A stretch of DNA of 64,000 bases, taken from the NCBI RefSeq assembly GCF_000772045.1, contig NZ_CP009754.1, positions 1,550,001-1,614,000 of the forward strand, in the 5' to 3' direction. A program made the translations under genes and the position numbers. The notes below the pieces were generated by a model. The model had not been told where the DNA came from and did no database searches. It saw nothing but the letters and a program-made list of their open reading frames with translations. Origin of the DNA: Streptomyces sp. CCM_MD2014 (GTDB taxonomy: Bacteria; Actinomycetota; Actinomycetes; Streptomycetales; Streptomycetaceae). Of this stretch, positions 42,759 to 51,489 are shown in pieces. Each line of letters starts with the position of its first letter. Positions within the stretch are counted from its first letter, which is position 1.

Positions 42759-43112
42759 ATGCCTGCCCCCACCCCGGAAACCCTGCGCGCCCTGACTGAA
42801 ACGCTGTCGGACGTCACCGAGTACCTGCGCGAGAATCCCGACCCCGATGAAGCCCTCGCCCTCGTCGAGCCGCTCCTCGACGAGTACACGGGCCTGCCCG
42901 TCCAGCTCGCCGACACGCTGCGTGCCCTCGCCCGCACCATCCAGGAACACCAGGCCATCCCACGTACCGCGCACGTCAACGTCCTGATCGCCGAGCTGCG
43001 TTCAGCCGCCTGGGAACAGACCGACCAGCACACCCTCCACTACGTCCTGGACGAGCTGCGTGCGCTGCACTACGACGCCGAGAGCGAGCAGGGGTGCAGC
43101 CGGTGCCGTTGA
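42759..43112 (+). CDS. Small helical accessory protein
   Basis: This 117-residue protein starts at ATG 42759 behind GAAGGAG. It is all helical: RALTETLSDVTEYLRENPDP, EALALVEPLLDEYTGLPVQL and LADTLRALARTIQEH. It has a C-terminal CSRC. The helical pattern is like that of 41549 and the second domains of 38707 and 40192. The following DUF317 gene starts within its last codons. Function unknown. Confidence 0.6.
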   Translation: MPAPTPETLRALTETLSDVTEYLRENPDPDEALALVEPLLDEYTGLPVQLADTLRALARTIQEHQAIPRTAHVNVLIAELRSAAWEQTDQHTLHYVLDELRALHYDAESEQGCSRCR

Positions 43113-43924
43113 GCGAGCGCCAGCTCGACGCCTTCGCCGACAAGCACGCTGGGCAGATCCCCTTCGACACCAGCCCCCGCCACCTCGCCGGCCCGGGCGA
43201 CGCCCGTCACGTCACCCACGGCCTGGCCGCGGCCGGATGGGCCACGGTCTCCGACCCGCTCAGCGCCGAGATCGTGATGGCCAGCCCCGATCACCGCTAC
43301 CGCCTGCAGTTCGACCCGCAGTCCGCCACCTCCGCCTGGTGGCGGCTGCGGGCCGCCCCCGGCGACAACGACCATGGCTGGTACGCCGAGTTCGGTGAAC
43401 TCGTGCCGGCCGAGGTCCTCGCCGGCCTCACCGACGCCCTCATCACACCGCCCTCATCGCAACCGGACCCCTGGCAGCCCGTGACCAGCGCAGGCTGGCA
43501 GTACGAGGATGCCGGGAGAGCGTTCTCTCCGGACTCGCTGTGCCGGATCGAGCACCGCCCCATGAGTGAGTTCCATGAACGGCCGTCCTGGCACATCGAG
43601 GTCAGGACAAGCAGCGACGAATCATTCCCGGGCCCGCGGATCTGGCATGCCTTCCTCGACGAGCACGTTCCCGATCGCCTCGTAGGTGCCTTCCTGGGCG
43701 CGCTGGCCGACCAGAGCCCGCTGCAGCGCGGCATGTTCGACCGCACCGCCCACTACAGCGCCGTCCAAGAGCCGAGCCCGCTGCGCCCGCAGCAGGTAGT
43801 CGACGCGCACACCGCCCGGGTGAAGACGCTCCGCGCACAGGCCCGCGCCGTGCGCCGTCAGCAGACTGCCAACGCGACACCCCCGGCGCCCACGACCGCC
43901 GTCCAGTCGGCCGCCCGCCGCTGA
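43094..43924 (+). CDS. DUF317 protein (two tandem domains)
   Basis: The 276-residue protein starts at GTG 43094; GTG 43103 or TTG 43109 (a TTGA overlap with the previous stop) are alternatives. Unit one has TSPRHLAGPGDARHVTHGLA, AGWATVSDPLSAEIVMASPD and WYAEFGELVPAEVLAGLTDAL. Unit two has WQYEDAGRAFSPDSLCRIEH, IWHAFLDEHVPDRLVGAFLG and AL. The PRHLAGPGD opening is the DUF317 hallmark. The tail is basic. It lies in the same run as two further DUF317 genes. Confidence 0.8.
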   Translation: MQPVPLSERQLDAFADKHAGQIPFDTSPRHLAGPGDARHVTHGLAAAGWATVSDPLSAEIVMASPDHRYRLQFDPQSATSAWWRLRAAPGDNDHGWYAEFGELVPAEVLAGLTDALITPPSSQPDPWQPVTSAGWQYEDAGRAFSPDSLCRIEHRPMSEFHERPSWHIEVRTSSDESFPGPRIWHAFLDEHVPDRLVGAFLGALADQSPLQRGMFDRTAHYSAVQEPSPLRPQQVVDAHTARVKTLRAQARAVRRQQTANATPPAPTTAVQSAARR

Positions 43925-43941
43925 CCTCAAAGGATGCTCTC

Positions 43942-44523
43942 ATCTCCCGCACCACGAACCACGGCCGCCGCACCTCGCTGCGGCGCCTCAATCGCTATCT
44001 GCGCCACAGTGAACGGATCCTGGCGTCCTGGGACGCCTTCACCGCGTTCAACACGGACCTGGACGGCTGGCCCTTCGACCAGGACGCCTACGGCCGCCGG
44101 GCCGCCGTCCGTGACGCAGACACCGCCGCAGCGTTCGACGGCATCCGTCCTGGCGCCCGCCAATTGCTGGCCACCGCCCGGCTCCAGCTCCAGCACCTGC
44201 CCGCACACCTCACGCGGGACAGCTGGCCCGGGCAGCTGACCATCCTGGAGGAGGCACTGAGCCACCTCGACGCCCTGGACGCCCGGTGGCAAGAGACCAG
44301 GGCCCAGCTCCCCGAGGGCACCGGACCGGGCAGCGCAGCGTATGTCGACGCGCTGGACGAGCATCACGCGGAGTGCTGGAGCTACCTGGACGACTGGGCC
44401 TGCCACGGCCGCGTCATCCTCGACATCCAGGCCGCCGCACGCCGCGCACCGTCCCGGCCGAAGCGCCCGCAGCTTCCCGCCCTGACGTCCCGGCGCAGCG
44501 GACACGGCGCGAGGGGACGGTGA
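43942..44523 (+). CDS. Helical accessory protein with apparent ATC start
   Basis: The protein has 193 residues if it starts at ATC 43942, seven bases after AAAGGA. The frame is open from the previous stop but has no ATG, GTG or TTG until TTG 44164, which would remove half of a continuous helical protein. It reads SLRRLNRYLRHSERILASWD, LLATARLQLQHLPAHL, LTILEEALSHLDALDARWQE and SYLDDWACHGRVILDIQAAA. No catalytic motif is visible. The stop lies two bases before the next ATG. Function unknown. Confidence 0.5.
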   Translation: MSRTTNHGRRTSLRRLNRYLRHSERILASWDAFTAFNTDLDGWPFDQDAYGRRAAVRDADTAAAFDGIRPGARQLLATARLQLQHLPAHLTRDSWPGQLTILEEALSHLDALDARWQETRAQLPEGTGPGSAAYVDALDEHHAECWSYLDDWACHGRVILDIQAAARRAPSRPKRPQLPALTSRRSGHGARGR

Positions 44524-44525
44524 CC

Positions 44526-45302
44526 ATGCCCGACCGCCCCGCCAACGTCGACATCGACTACATCGCCCCGCGCCACCTGGCCGGCGGCGGTGACCCCGCC
44601 TGGATCACCGTCCCCCTCCACCGTGCCTGCGGCTGGAGCTACGGTCACGACCCCCTGATGCCCCGCGTCCTGCTTTCCAGCCCCGACCAGAAGGCCCTCC
44701 TGCGGCTGGAGCCCGACCCCGACGGACGGTGGTGGACTCTGCAGCACGCCCCCGCGCCGGACCGGCCCGCCTGGTTCGCCAGCTTCGATGCCCGCACCCC
44801 CGTCGAGATGATCGCTGCGTTCACCGACGTGCTGACCGATCCCACTGCCGATCAAGGAGACAACTGGGATCCGCAGGAGCCGCTTCTGACAGCGGGCTGG
44901 TCTCCGGCCTACCGCCACCACCGGCTGGCCTCACCCGACGGCACCGTCCGCGTCGAGGCCGACGAGGCAACCGGGGCCTGGTGGGTCGACACCACCCTCC
45001 GCGACTTCCGGGCTCTGCTGTGGCAAGCCCACTTCAGCGAGCACACCCCACCGCACCTGATCACCGCGTTCACCGCCGCGCTCACCGACCCCCGACCGGT
45101 GCCGCGCACCGCAGGCCCCTCCAGCCTCCCGACTCGCAGCCCGGACCTCATCACTCTCTCGCACCGGGAAGTACCCGCCACGCAGGTCGCCGGCGCCCTG
45201 GAGGAACGCGTCCGCTCCCTCGCCGCACGCCGCACTGGCCCGCCGGCGACGAGTACGCATCCTCCGCAACGGCCGCAGGCCGAGCGCCACCGCCTGCGCT
45301 GA
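44526..45302 (+). CDS. DUF317 protein (two tandem domains)
   Basis: This 258-residue protein starts at ATG 44526; GTG 44520 would overlap the previous stop. The first unit reads IDYIAPRHLAGGGDPAWITV, then LLSSPDQKALLRLEPDPDGR, then WFASFDARTPVEMIAAFTDVL. The second reads HRLASPDGTVRVEADEATGA, then LWQAHFSEHTPPHLITAFTAAL. It is the copy nearest the coupling ATPase gene, which follows 32 bases later. Function unknown, though the fixed position between VirB4- and VirD4-type genes suggests a link to transfer. Confidence 0.8.
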   Translation: MPDRPANVDIDYIAPRHLAGGGDPAWITVPLHRACGWSYGHDPLMPRVLLSSPDQKALLRLEPDPDGRWWTLQHAPAPDRPAWFASFDARTPVEMIAAFTDVLTDPTADQGDNWDPQEPLLTAGWSPAYRHHRLASPDGTVRVEADEATGAWWVDTTLRDFRALLWQAHFSEHTPPHLITAFTAALTDPRPVPRTAGPSSLPTRSPDLITLSHREVPATQVAGALEERVRSLAARRTGPPATSTHPPQRPQAERHRLR

Positions 45303-45334
45303 TCCCTCCGTCCCCGCCTGGAAGCACCTAGCCC

Positions 45335-47125
45335 TTGCCCCCCTCCTCCTCCAGCAGCAACACCGACGGATACGACCTCGTCCTGCGCCTCCTGCTCGGC
45401 GTGCTCGCCGTCGTCGTCCCCCTGTCCCACCTGGCCTGGCTGTGCGGCAATCTCACCGCCTCCCTCGCCGGAGGCAGCTGGGCCCCCTACCAGCCGACCA
45501 ACGCCTTGCTCCACCCCGAGCAGGTCTGGCCCGAGGCCAGGGAGAACGCCCTGCTCATCGGGGCACGCATCGTTCCCGTTCTGCTCCTCCTGGCTCTCGG
45601 GGTAACGGCGGTCGCCCTGTGGCTCCGGCACAGGAACCGCGGCGGCAGCCGGAAGAAGATCACCGGCATGGCCAAGGCCCGGGACATCGAGCCCTTGATG
45701 GCCAAGGCGATCACCGACAAAGCCCGCTCGCTGCGCCCCAGCCTGAAAGACGCCAAGCACATCAAAGCCCGCGACACCGGCATCCTCCTGGGCGACCTGC
45801 AAAACACCCGGCACGAGGTACGCATGGGCTACGAAGACGTGGCCGTCGCCATCATGGCGCCCCGCTCGGGCAAGACCACCTCGCTCGCCATCCCCTCCAT
45901 GCTCGCCGCGCCCGGCCCCGTCCTGCTGACCTCGAACAAGGCCGCAGGCGACGCATTCACCGCCACATACGAGGCCCGCTCCCGCGTCGGGCAGGTGTGG
46001 ACCATGGACCCCCAGCAGATCGCGCACGCCGCACGCGAGATGTGGTGGAACCCCCTCGCCAGCGCGAAAACCCTGGACGGAGCGAACCGGCTCGCCGGAC
46101 ACTTCCTCGCCGCCTCGGTGGACGCCTCCCAGCAGGGCGACTTCTGGTCCAAGGCCGGCAGCAACATCCTGTCCCAACTGCTGCTGGCCGCAGCGCTCGA
46201 CGAGCGGCCCATCACCGACATCATGCAGTGGCTCGCCTTCCCCGCCGACCGCACCCCGCTCGACATCCTCCGCGACCACGACTTCGCCGCCGTCGCAGCC
46301 CAGCTCAAGGGCACCGTCGAAGGACCCCCGGAGACGCGCGACGGCATCTACGAGACTGCCCGCCAGTACGCCGCCGCCCTGCTGAACAACGAGATCGCCG
46401 CCTGGGTCACCCCGCAGAAGGACGTTCCCGAGTTCCGCCCGTCGGAGTTCGTCACCTCCACCGACACGCTGTACCTGCTGAGCAAGGACGGGGGAGGCGG
46501 GGCCTCGGCACTGATCGCCGCGTGCGCGGACTCCGTCATGCGCGCGGCCACCGCCCAGGCCGAACGCGCCGGCGGACGCCTGGACCCGCCCATGCTGGCG
46601 ATCCTCGACGAGGCCGCCAACGTGTGCAAGATCAGCGACCTGCCGGACCTGTACTCCCACCTCGGCTCCCGCGGAATCATCCCGATCACCATCCTCCAGT
46701 CCTACCGCCAGGGCCAGAAGGTCTGGGGAGACGCGGGCATGGACGCCATGTGGTCCGCCTCGACCGTCAAGGTCATCGGCTCCGGCATCGACGACCCCGA
46801 CTTCGCCGACAAGCTCTCCCGCCTGATCGGCGACCACGACGTCGAGACCACATCGACCTCGCACTCGGAGTCCGGCAAGAGCACGTCGGTGTCGATGCGG
46901 CAGGAACGGATCCTGCCCGCCGACGCGATCCGAGCCCTGCCCAAGGGCACCGCCCTGTGCTTCGCCACCGGCATGCGCGCCGCCATGCTCGACCTGCGAC
47001 CGTGGTACCGAGAGCCAGGAGCCGGGGAACTGTCCGCGGCGTCCGCCCGCGCGTCGAAGGCGATCACGGCTCGCGCCGTCGCGAAGCACGCGCCGACACA
47101 GTCCGACTTCGGGACGGCCGCGTGA
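45335..47125 (+). CDS. VirD4/TraG-type coupling ATPase
   Basis: The 596-residue protein starts at TTG 45335. Two transmembrane helices (about 17-37 and 75-95) precede the motor domain. Walker A is APRSGKTT near residue 174 and Walker B is LAILDEAAN near residue 422. DLYSHLGSRGIIPITILQSY and LPKGTALCFATGMRAAML are typical of TraG/VirD4. It would bring the DNA substrate to the channel formed by the proteins at 1-7 kb. It overlaps the next gene by GTGA. Confidence 0.9.
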   Translation: MPPSSSSSNTDGYDLVLRLLLGVLAVVVPLSHLAWLCGNLTASLAGGSWAPYQPTNALLHPEQVWPEARENALLIGARIVPVLLLLALGVTAVALWLRHRNRGGSRKKITGMAKARDIEPLMAKAITDKARSLRPSLKDAKHIKARDTGILLGDLQNTRHEVRMGYEDVAVAIMAPRSGKTTSLAIPSMLAAPGPVLLTSNKAAGDAFTATYEARSRVGQVWTMDPQQIAHAAREMWWNPLASAKTLDGANRLAGHFLAASVDASQQGDFWSKAGSNILSQLLLAAALDERPITDIMQWLAFPADRTPLDILRDHDFAAVAAQLKGTVEGPPETRDGIYETARQYAAALLNNEIAAWVTPQKDVPEFRPSEFVTSTDTLYLLSKDGGGGASALIAACADSVMRAATAQAERAGGRLDPPMLAILDEAANVCKISDLPDLYSHLGSRGIIPITILQSYRQGQKVWGDAGMDAMWSASTVKVIGSGIDDPDFADKLSRLIGDHDVETTSTSHSESGKSTSVSMRQERILPADAIRALPKGTALCFATGMRAAMLDLRPWYREPGAGELSAASARASKAITARAVAKHAPTQSDFGTAA

Positions 47126-47580
47126 GCGACATACCGCTGCACCTGGTGCCGGTCCGCTCCCGTGAGGCGAAGGACTTCGTGCGCACCTGGCACCGTCACC
47201 ACCCGCCGCCCGCAGGACAGATCTTCGCGGTCGGCGCCGCCGACGAGAGGGGCACGCTGCGCGCCGTGGCCATCGTCGGCAGGCCGGTGGCCCGGCACCT
47301 GGACGACGGCGCCACCCTCGAAGTCACCCGGACCGCCACCGACGGCACCCGCAACGCCAACTCACTGCTCTACGGGGCCGCGTGGCGGGCGGCGAAAGCC
47401 CTCGGCTACCGACGACTGGTCACCTACACGCAGGACGGCGAGAGCGGCGCATCCCTGCGCGGCGCCGGGTGGCGCGTGATCGCCAGCCGGCCGCCCCGCG
47501 CCGGATGGCACACCCCGTCCCGCCCACGAGCCGGCCACGGCAACGACCACGTCACCCGCCTGCTGTGGGAAGCCCTGTGA
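47122..47580 (+). CDS. XF1762-like GNAT-fold protein
   Basis: This 152-residue protein starts at GTG 47122 in a four-base overlap. It reads LHLVPVRSREAKDFVRTWHR, then GTLRAVAIVGRPVARHLDDG, then LEVTRTATDGTRNANSLLYG, AAWRAAKALGYRRLVTYTQ and SGASLRGAGWRV. This is the XF1762 family, often phage- or plasmid-borne and related in fold to N-acetyltransferases. The substrate is unknown. It follows the coupling ATPase and overlaps the next gene by GTGA. Confidence 0.8.
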   Translation: MSDIPLHLVPVRSREAKDFVRTWHRHHPPPAGQIFAVGAADERGTLRAVAIVGRPVARHLDDGATLEVTRTATDGTRNANSLLYGAAWRAAKALGYRRLVTYTQDGESGASLRGAGWRVIASRPPRAGWHTPSRPRAGHGNDHVTRLLWEAL

Positions 47581-48212
47581 CCGAGCCCGTTCCTGCACAG
47601 CAACGGACCGAACATCTCACCTTGCCCCGTACCGCCCCGCGTCCTCCCGGAGTTGTCCTGCACACCGTTGACCTGACCGAACACACCCGCCTTCTCGGCG
47701 AGGTGGCCCCCGCCCTGAAGGAGCTGTCCGTGGAGGCGGCACGCATCCGGGAGGGCGAGATCGCCAAGCCCGTCCGAGAGATCGCACCCCTGAGCCTGCG
47801 GGTGCACGAGCTGGCGATGAAGTGCACGCGGCAGGTGCACGACCTGTCGGTCAGCCAGTACCCCGCAATGAAGGACGGGGCCGACAACCTGGCGCTCCTC
47901 GCCGGCGCCTGCTCCCAGATCTCACTGGCCGCCACCCTGTGCAACCTCGCCATCCATCACCGCACCGAAATCCTGCTGTACGAGGACGCCGATCCCACCC
48001 CGGCGACCAGTCGTGATCAGCTTCGCCGTGCCGGTGTCGAGATGCAGCAAGCGGCCACCACTTATCGCGCCGTAGCGCGACGGCTCTCCCGACGCCTCGC
48101 CTCATTCTCGGCGCGCGCTGAAGACCGGCAACTCATCGCCGAGGCCCAAAGGCCCAGCCCGCAGAAGGCGCCCTCCACACCGCCCGTGCTCGCTGCCCGG
48201 CGCCGCGTATGA
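47577..48212 (+). CDS. Helical accessory protein
   Basis: The 211-residue protein starts at GTG 47577, overlapping the previous stop. A polar N-terminus leads to long helices: LLGEVAPALKELSVEAARIR, LRVHELAMKCTRQVHDLSVS and LAGACSQISLAATLCNLAIH. It ends with a basic helix and a Pro tail. The many buried Cys (MKCT, AGACS, ATLCN) are notable but show no metal spacing. It ends in ATGA overlap with the IS-split gene. Function unknown. Confidence 0.6.
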   Translation: MTEPVPAQQRTEHLTLPRTAPRPPGVVLHTVDLTEHTRLLGEVAPALKELSVEAARIREGEIAKPVREIAPLSLRVHELAMKCTRQVHDLSVSQYPAMKDGADNLALLAGACSQISLAATLCNLAIHHRTEILLYEDADPTPATSRDQLRRAGVEMQQAATTYRAVARRLSRRLASFSARAEDRQLIAEAQRPSPQKAPSTPPVLAARRRV

Positions 48213-48671
48213 CGACGCCGCCCGAGGACTTCCTGTTCGACGTGGCCGCCCCGCCGACGCCGGTTGAACGCCTGCTGCTGCTCGCAGACCAGTACGTGCA
48301 GCACAACGACATGCTCGACCGTCTCCTGCGGGCCCATCCGCCATCCGAGCCCAACGCCCACGCCGCCTCCGCCCAGCGACTCGCTTCTGCGACCCGCACC
48401 GCCCTCAAAGCGGTCACCGACGTACGCCTCTTCCGCAGTCCCGACCTGTCGGACGCAGTGGTCCGCCTTGAGCAGCTCGCCTTCCTGAGCAGTGCCTCCG
48501 CGGACCAGCAGCTCCCGATGGCACGCACTCTGACCGCCTTGGCACCCGAAGCCGCGATGGGCTGCGCCAACACCCTCGCCTACGAAATCCGACGCCGCGG
48601 GGGGACGGCAGCAGGCGACGGTCCGGAGCACACCCTGACCGCCGCTCACCACACCGCCCTGTGGGAGTCTC
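48209..48671 (+). pseudogene. Accessory gene, 5' part, interrupted by IS110-family element
   Basis: From ATG 48209 the frame encodes DVAAPPTPVERLLLLADQYV, then a helical region (LEQLAFLSSASADQQLPMAR) and reaches TALWES before a stop just inside the insertion. The continuation (QERLCHTQPSRATQQLTEIA) is found at about 50023 in the matching phase. A fragment of a paralog seems to lie at 51334-51489. The intact protein would have about 275 residues. Function unknown. Confidence 0.65.
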
Positions 48672-50022
48672 AATGACGAAGTCAAGCCGCCTGCGTGACT
48701 GGCGGGGCGGTCGTGAACATTCGTCCGTCACGAAGTAATGCCCACAACACGCTCGCTCGTCGGCGAGCCAGGGCGATGATGGCTTGGACGTGCTTGCACC
48801 CCTCGCCACGCTTCTTGAGGTAGAAGTCCCGATTAGGGCCCTCGCGGATGATGCTGGTCTGCGCGGACAGGTAGAACACCCTTCGCAGACGGCGGCTGTA
48901 ACGCTTGGGCCGGTGCAGGTTCCCAGTCCGCCGGCCGGAGTCGCGTGGCACAGGTACAAGTCCGGCCGCTGACGCCAGGTGACCAGCGTCCGCGTAGGCG
49001 GTCAGGTCACCTGCCGCCACGACGAACTCGGCCCCGAGCATGGGCCCCATGCCGGGCAGCGACTCGATGATCTCCGCTTGTGGATGGCTGCGGAAGGTCT
49101 CGCGGATACGCTTCTCGATGCGCTTGAGCCGCTCATCCAGGGCCAGGATCTGTTCGGCTAGGTCAGCGACGATTTGGGCGGCGACCTCCTCGCCGGGCAG
49201 CGCGGTCTGCTGGGTCCGGGCAGCCTCGAGAGCAGTGACCGCGACGGCGTCAGCGCTGCGCACGCCCCGGTTGGCCAGCCAGGCCGTGAGCCGGGCTCGG
49301 CCGCGGCGGCGGATCGCGGCGGGGGTCTGGTAGCCGGTCAACAGCACCAGGGCACCTTTGTGAGCCGAGTAGTCGAAAGACCGTTCCAGAGCGGGAAAGA
49401 CGCCGGTCAGGACATCGCGGAGACGGTTGATCATTCTCACCCTGTCTGCAACCAGGTCAGAGCGATGGGCGGTCAACAGGGCTAGTTCGGCCGCCAGTTG
49501 GGCGGGCACATCGATGGTCGCAAAGTCCCGGCGGTGCCGGGCGGTCTCGGCGATGATGTAGGCGTCACGGGCATCGGTTTTCGCCTCGCCCCGGTAGGCC
49601 CCGGCCATCCGGTTGACCGTGCGGCCGGGAACGTAGACGGCCTGCTGGCCGTGCGCCGCGAGCAGGGCCAGAAGTAGCGCGGAGGCCGTGCCGGAGATGT
49701 CAACCGCCCAGCGGACCTCATCCGCCAGGTCCAGGATCTCGCCGAGCGCGCTCAGGATCGCCGACTCGTCATTGTCGACCTTCTTCGACCACAAGGTCGC
49801 CCCGGTCTCGTCGACTGCCGCAGTCCAGTGGTGGCCCTTACCCGCGTCGATGCCGGCCCAGACGCAGGCCCGTCGCTTGCTCACTTGCCCCTCCTCGTTC
49901 CACACGGCATGCCGTCGGCCCGAGGAACACCCCGCTGTCATCTCCGTAATCAGCGACCGAAGCGCACATCTCAATCAGCAGCCAGGGCGCCCCGGAGGGC
50001 CGGGCGGCCACTCCCACAGAGC
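48672..50022 (-). mobile_element. IS110-family insertion sequence
   Basis: The element holds one transposase gene on the minus strand and interrupts an accessory gene. A 10-bp inverted repeat, CTGTGGGAGT at 48659-48668 and ACTCCCACAG at 50010-50019, brackets it closely. IS110 elements normally make no target duplication, and none is visible. The ends are estimated from where the host reading frame resumes and may be off by about ten bases. Confidence 0.7.
48682..49884 (-). CDS. IS110-family transposase (DEDD)
   Basis: The 400-residue protein starts at GTG 49884, with GAGGGGC upstream. The N-terminal RuvC-like DEDD domain shows VWAGIDAGKGHHWTAAVDET with the first Asp, RWAVDISGTAS, and AKTDARDAYIIAETAR with the later Asp pair. 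The C-terminal Tnp_IS110/Tnp20 part has ESLPGMGPMLGAEFVVAAGD and the serine-type region HLASAAGLVPVPRDSG. Length and motif order are normal, so it looks intact. It acts without terminal inverted repeats in the classical sense. Confidence 0.9.
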   Translation of the reverse strand: MSKRRACVWAGIDAGKGHHWTAAVDETGATLWSKKVDNDESAILSALGEILDLADEVRWAVDISGTASALLLALLAAHGQQAVYVPGRTVNRMAGAYRGEAKTDARDAYIIAETARHRRDFATIDVPAQLAAELALLTAHRSDLVADRVRMINRLRDVLTGVFPALERSFDYSAHKGALVLLTGYQTPAAIRRRGRARLTAWLANRGVRSADAVAVTALEAARTQQTALPGEEVAAQIVADLAEQILALDERLKRIEKRIRETFRSHPQAEIIESLPGMGPMLGAEFVVAAGDLTAYADAGHLASAAGLVPVPRDSGRRTGNLHRPKRYSRRLRRVFYLSAQTSIIREGPNRDFYLKKRGEGCKHVQAIIALARRRASVLWALLRDGRMFTTAPPVTQAA

Positions 50023-50385
50023 CACTGCAGACAAGAACGCCTGTGCCACACCCAGCCCTCCCGGGCCACCCAACAACTTACGGAGATCGCCTGCGGGAAC
50101 GTGGTGGTCACCAGCTCCCTGGGACGGCAAAGCATCCACTACCGCGACGAGCGCGTGCTCCTGGGCACACTGCGGGCGTTGGAGGCAAAGGGGCTCGCGG
50201 AGCGCGTTCCGCAGTCCGCGCCTGCCGCCTATGTGGGCGGCCCGCTCCAGGACCGAGTCCGCCTCACTCCCGCCGGCACCACCGCGCTGGCCACAGCCAT
50301 CAGCATCCCGCCCACTCGCAGGGCGCCCGGCACGACGCCCGCGCCCGCACCCACCGCTGCGAAGACGGCCGCCCGCAGCCGTTAA
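50023..50385 (+). pseudogene. Accessory gene, 3' part, beyond the IS110-family element
   Basis: The frame reads QERLCHTQPSRATQQLTEIA, CGNVVVTSSLGRQSIHYRDE, RVLLGTLRALEAKGLAERV and ends RPGT-like Pro/Ala sequence with TAA. The GNVVVTSS and RALEAKGLAER segments look like a small winged-helix or beta domain. In phase it continues from TALWES at 48671. There is no good start codon of its own, so it is treated as the separated C-terminal part. Confidence 0.6.
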
Positions 50386-50413
50386 CTGACCCATCGGAGC
50401 CCACAGCAGCCTA

Positions 50414-50580
50414 TGACCTCGCACAACCGCGCCCAACACCCGGATCCACCCCGCGCCCGGGTGGACGGATACGAGGCCCCGCCCGCACGCGTCCCAGACG
50501 TCTCCTGCACACCGGCACCGACGCGCTGCACCCGATCAGTCCTGGCCCACTGCCGCCTGCGGTACAAGGCCCGGCGGTGA
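50414..50580 (+). CDS. Small 55-aa basic protein
   Basis: ATG 50414, with GGAG upstream, opens a frame of 55 residues: MTSHNRAQHPDPPRARVDGY, then SVLAHCRLRYKARR. Its TGA overlaps the GTG of the next DUF317 gene (GTGA), a junction type used throughout this region, which supports it as real. It is basic and has three Cys. No family is recognised. Confidence 0.45.
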
Positions 50581-51302
50581 GGCCCTTCGGGCCCCAGGAC
50601 CGGGTCCTGGTCTCCCCGCGCTATCTGGCGGGAGCGGGCATCGACCGGCTCGCCGATGCGATCGGCCCGCTGGTCCACCTCTTCGGCTGGCAGAGCGAGC
50701 ACGATCGCGCAAGCGGACGCATCAGCGTCCACAGCCCCGACGGCAGCCTGTTCGTCAACTTCAACTCCCGGCATACCCACGGCCACTGGTGGTCCCTCGC
50801 GCACCACGAGCCGTACTGGGAAGCCCGCTTCACCCGGCAGACCCCGATCGAGGCCATCGCCGCCGTCACCCAGGCTCTGCCCCAGCTGCTCGGCGACGAC
50901 CGGCACATCGACCGGATCCCGCTCACCACCACCCCCCTCGCGCAGATCGCCGAACTGAACCACTGGCACCGCGAGGACGACACGTTCACCTCGCCCGACG
51001 GCCACTGCCACCTGCAGCACACTCCGGCGGAAGACACCCCGTGGCGCTTCCGGCACCACGTGTACGACGGCTTCGACACCCACTGGGACGCCTCCTTCAC
51101 CCAGGACACCCCCGAGCGGCTCGTCGCCCAGTTCTTCACCCACCTCGCGACGACCACCCCGGTCGAGCGCACCTTCCGTGACGTCCCCTACCTCGTGCAG
51201 AACCTGGACGACGCGCTCATCACCCCCGTGCACCGAGCCGCCGTGAACCCACACGTCCACCACGCCGGCGCCCAGCTCGGCCGCGTCGTACACCGCCGCT
51301 GA
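50577..51302 (+). CDS. DUF317 protein (two tandem domains)
   Basis: This 241-residue protein starts at GTG 50577. Unit one: VLVSPRYLAGAGIDRLADAI, GRISVHSPDGSLFVNFNSRH and YWEARFTRQTPIEAIAAVTQ. Unit two: HREDDTFTSPDGHCHLQHTP, HWDASFTQDTPERLVAQFFT and HLATTTP. SPRYLAGAG and the two W-x-A-x-F motifs identify the family. It lies outside the main DUF317 run, beyond the IS110 insertion, so the array extends at least 9 kb. Function unknown. Confidence 0.8.
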   Translation: MRPFGPQDRVLVSPRYLAGAGIDRLADAIGPLVHLFGWQSEHDRASGRISVHSPDGSLFVNFNSRHTHGHWWSLAHHEPYWEARFTRQTPIEAIAAVTQALPQLLGDDRHIDRIPLTTTPLAQIAELNHWHREDDTFTSPDGHCHLQHTPAEDTPWRFRHHVYDGFDTHWDASFTQDTPERLVAQFFTHLATTTPVERTFRDVPYLVQNLDDALITPVHRAAVNPHVHHAGAQLGRVVHRR

Positions 51303-51333
51303 CACCGGCCTCACCGAAACCCGTCATCCCCAG

Positions 51334-51489
51334 CTGAACGAGCCGACTGGGCCGGCCGAGCACCTCCTGCTCCTCGCCGGCTACTTCACCCGGCACAACG
51401 CCGCCCTGACTCGGCTGCACGTACCCGTCCGTTGCCGCGAGCGCACTGCCATTCCTCCCGGCCTGCACTTCCGAATCCCTTGGACCACC
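51334..51489 (+). pseudogene. Probable fragment related to the IS-split gene
   Basis: In frame with the next gene, the stretch encodes PTGPAEHLLLLAGYFTRHNA followed by ALTRL. This resembles PTPVERLLLLADQYVQHNDM and LDRLL near the start of the gene at 48209. The match then ends. It has no proper start codon. It is either a decayed paralog or an N-terminal extension of the following protein from CTG 51334. Confidence 0.4.
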
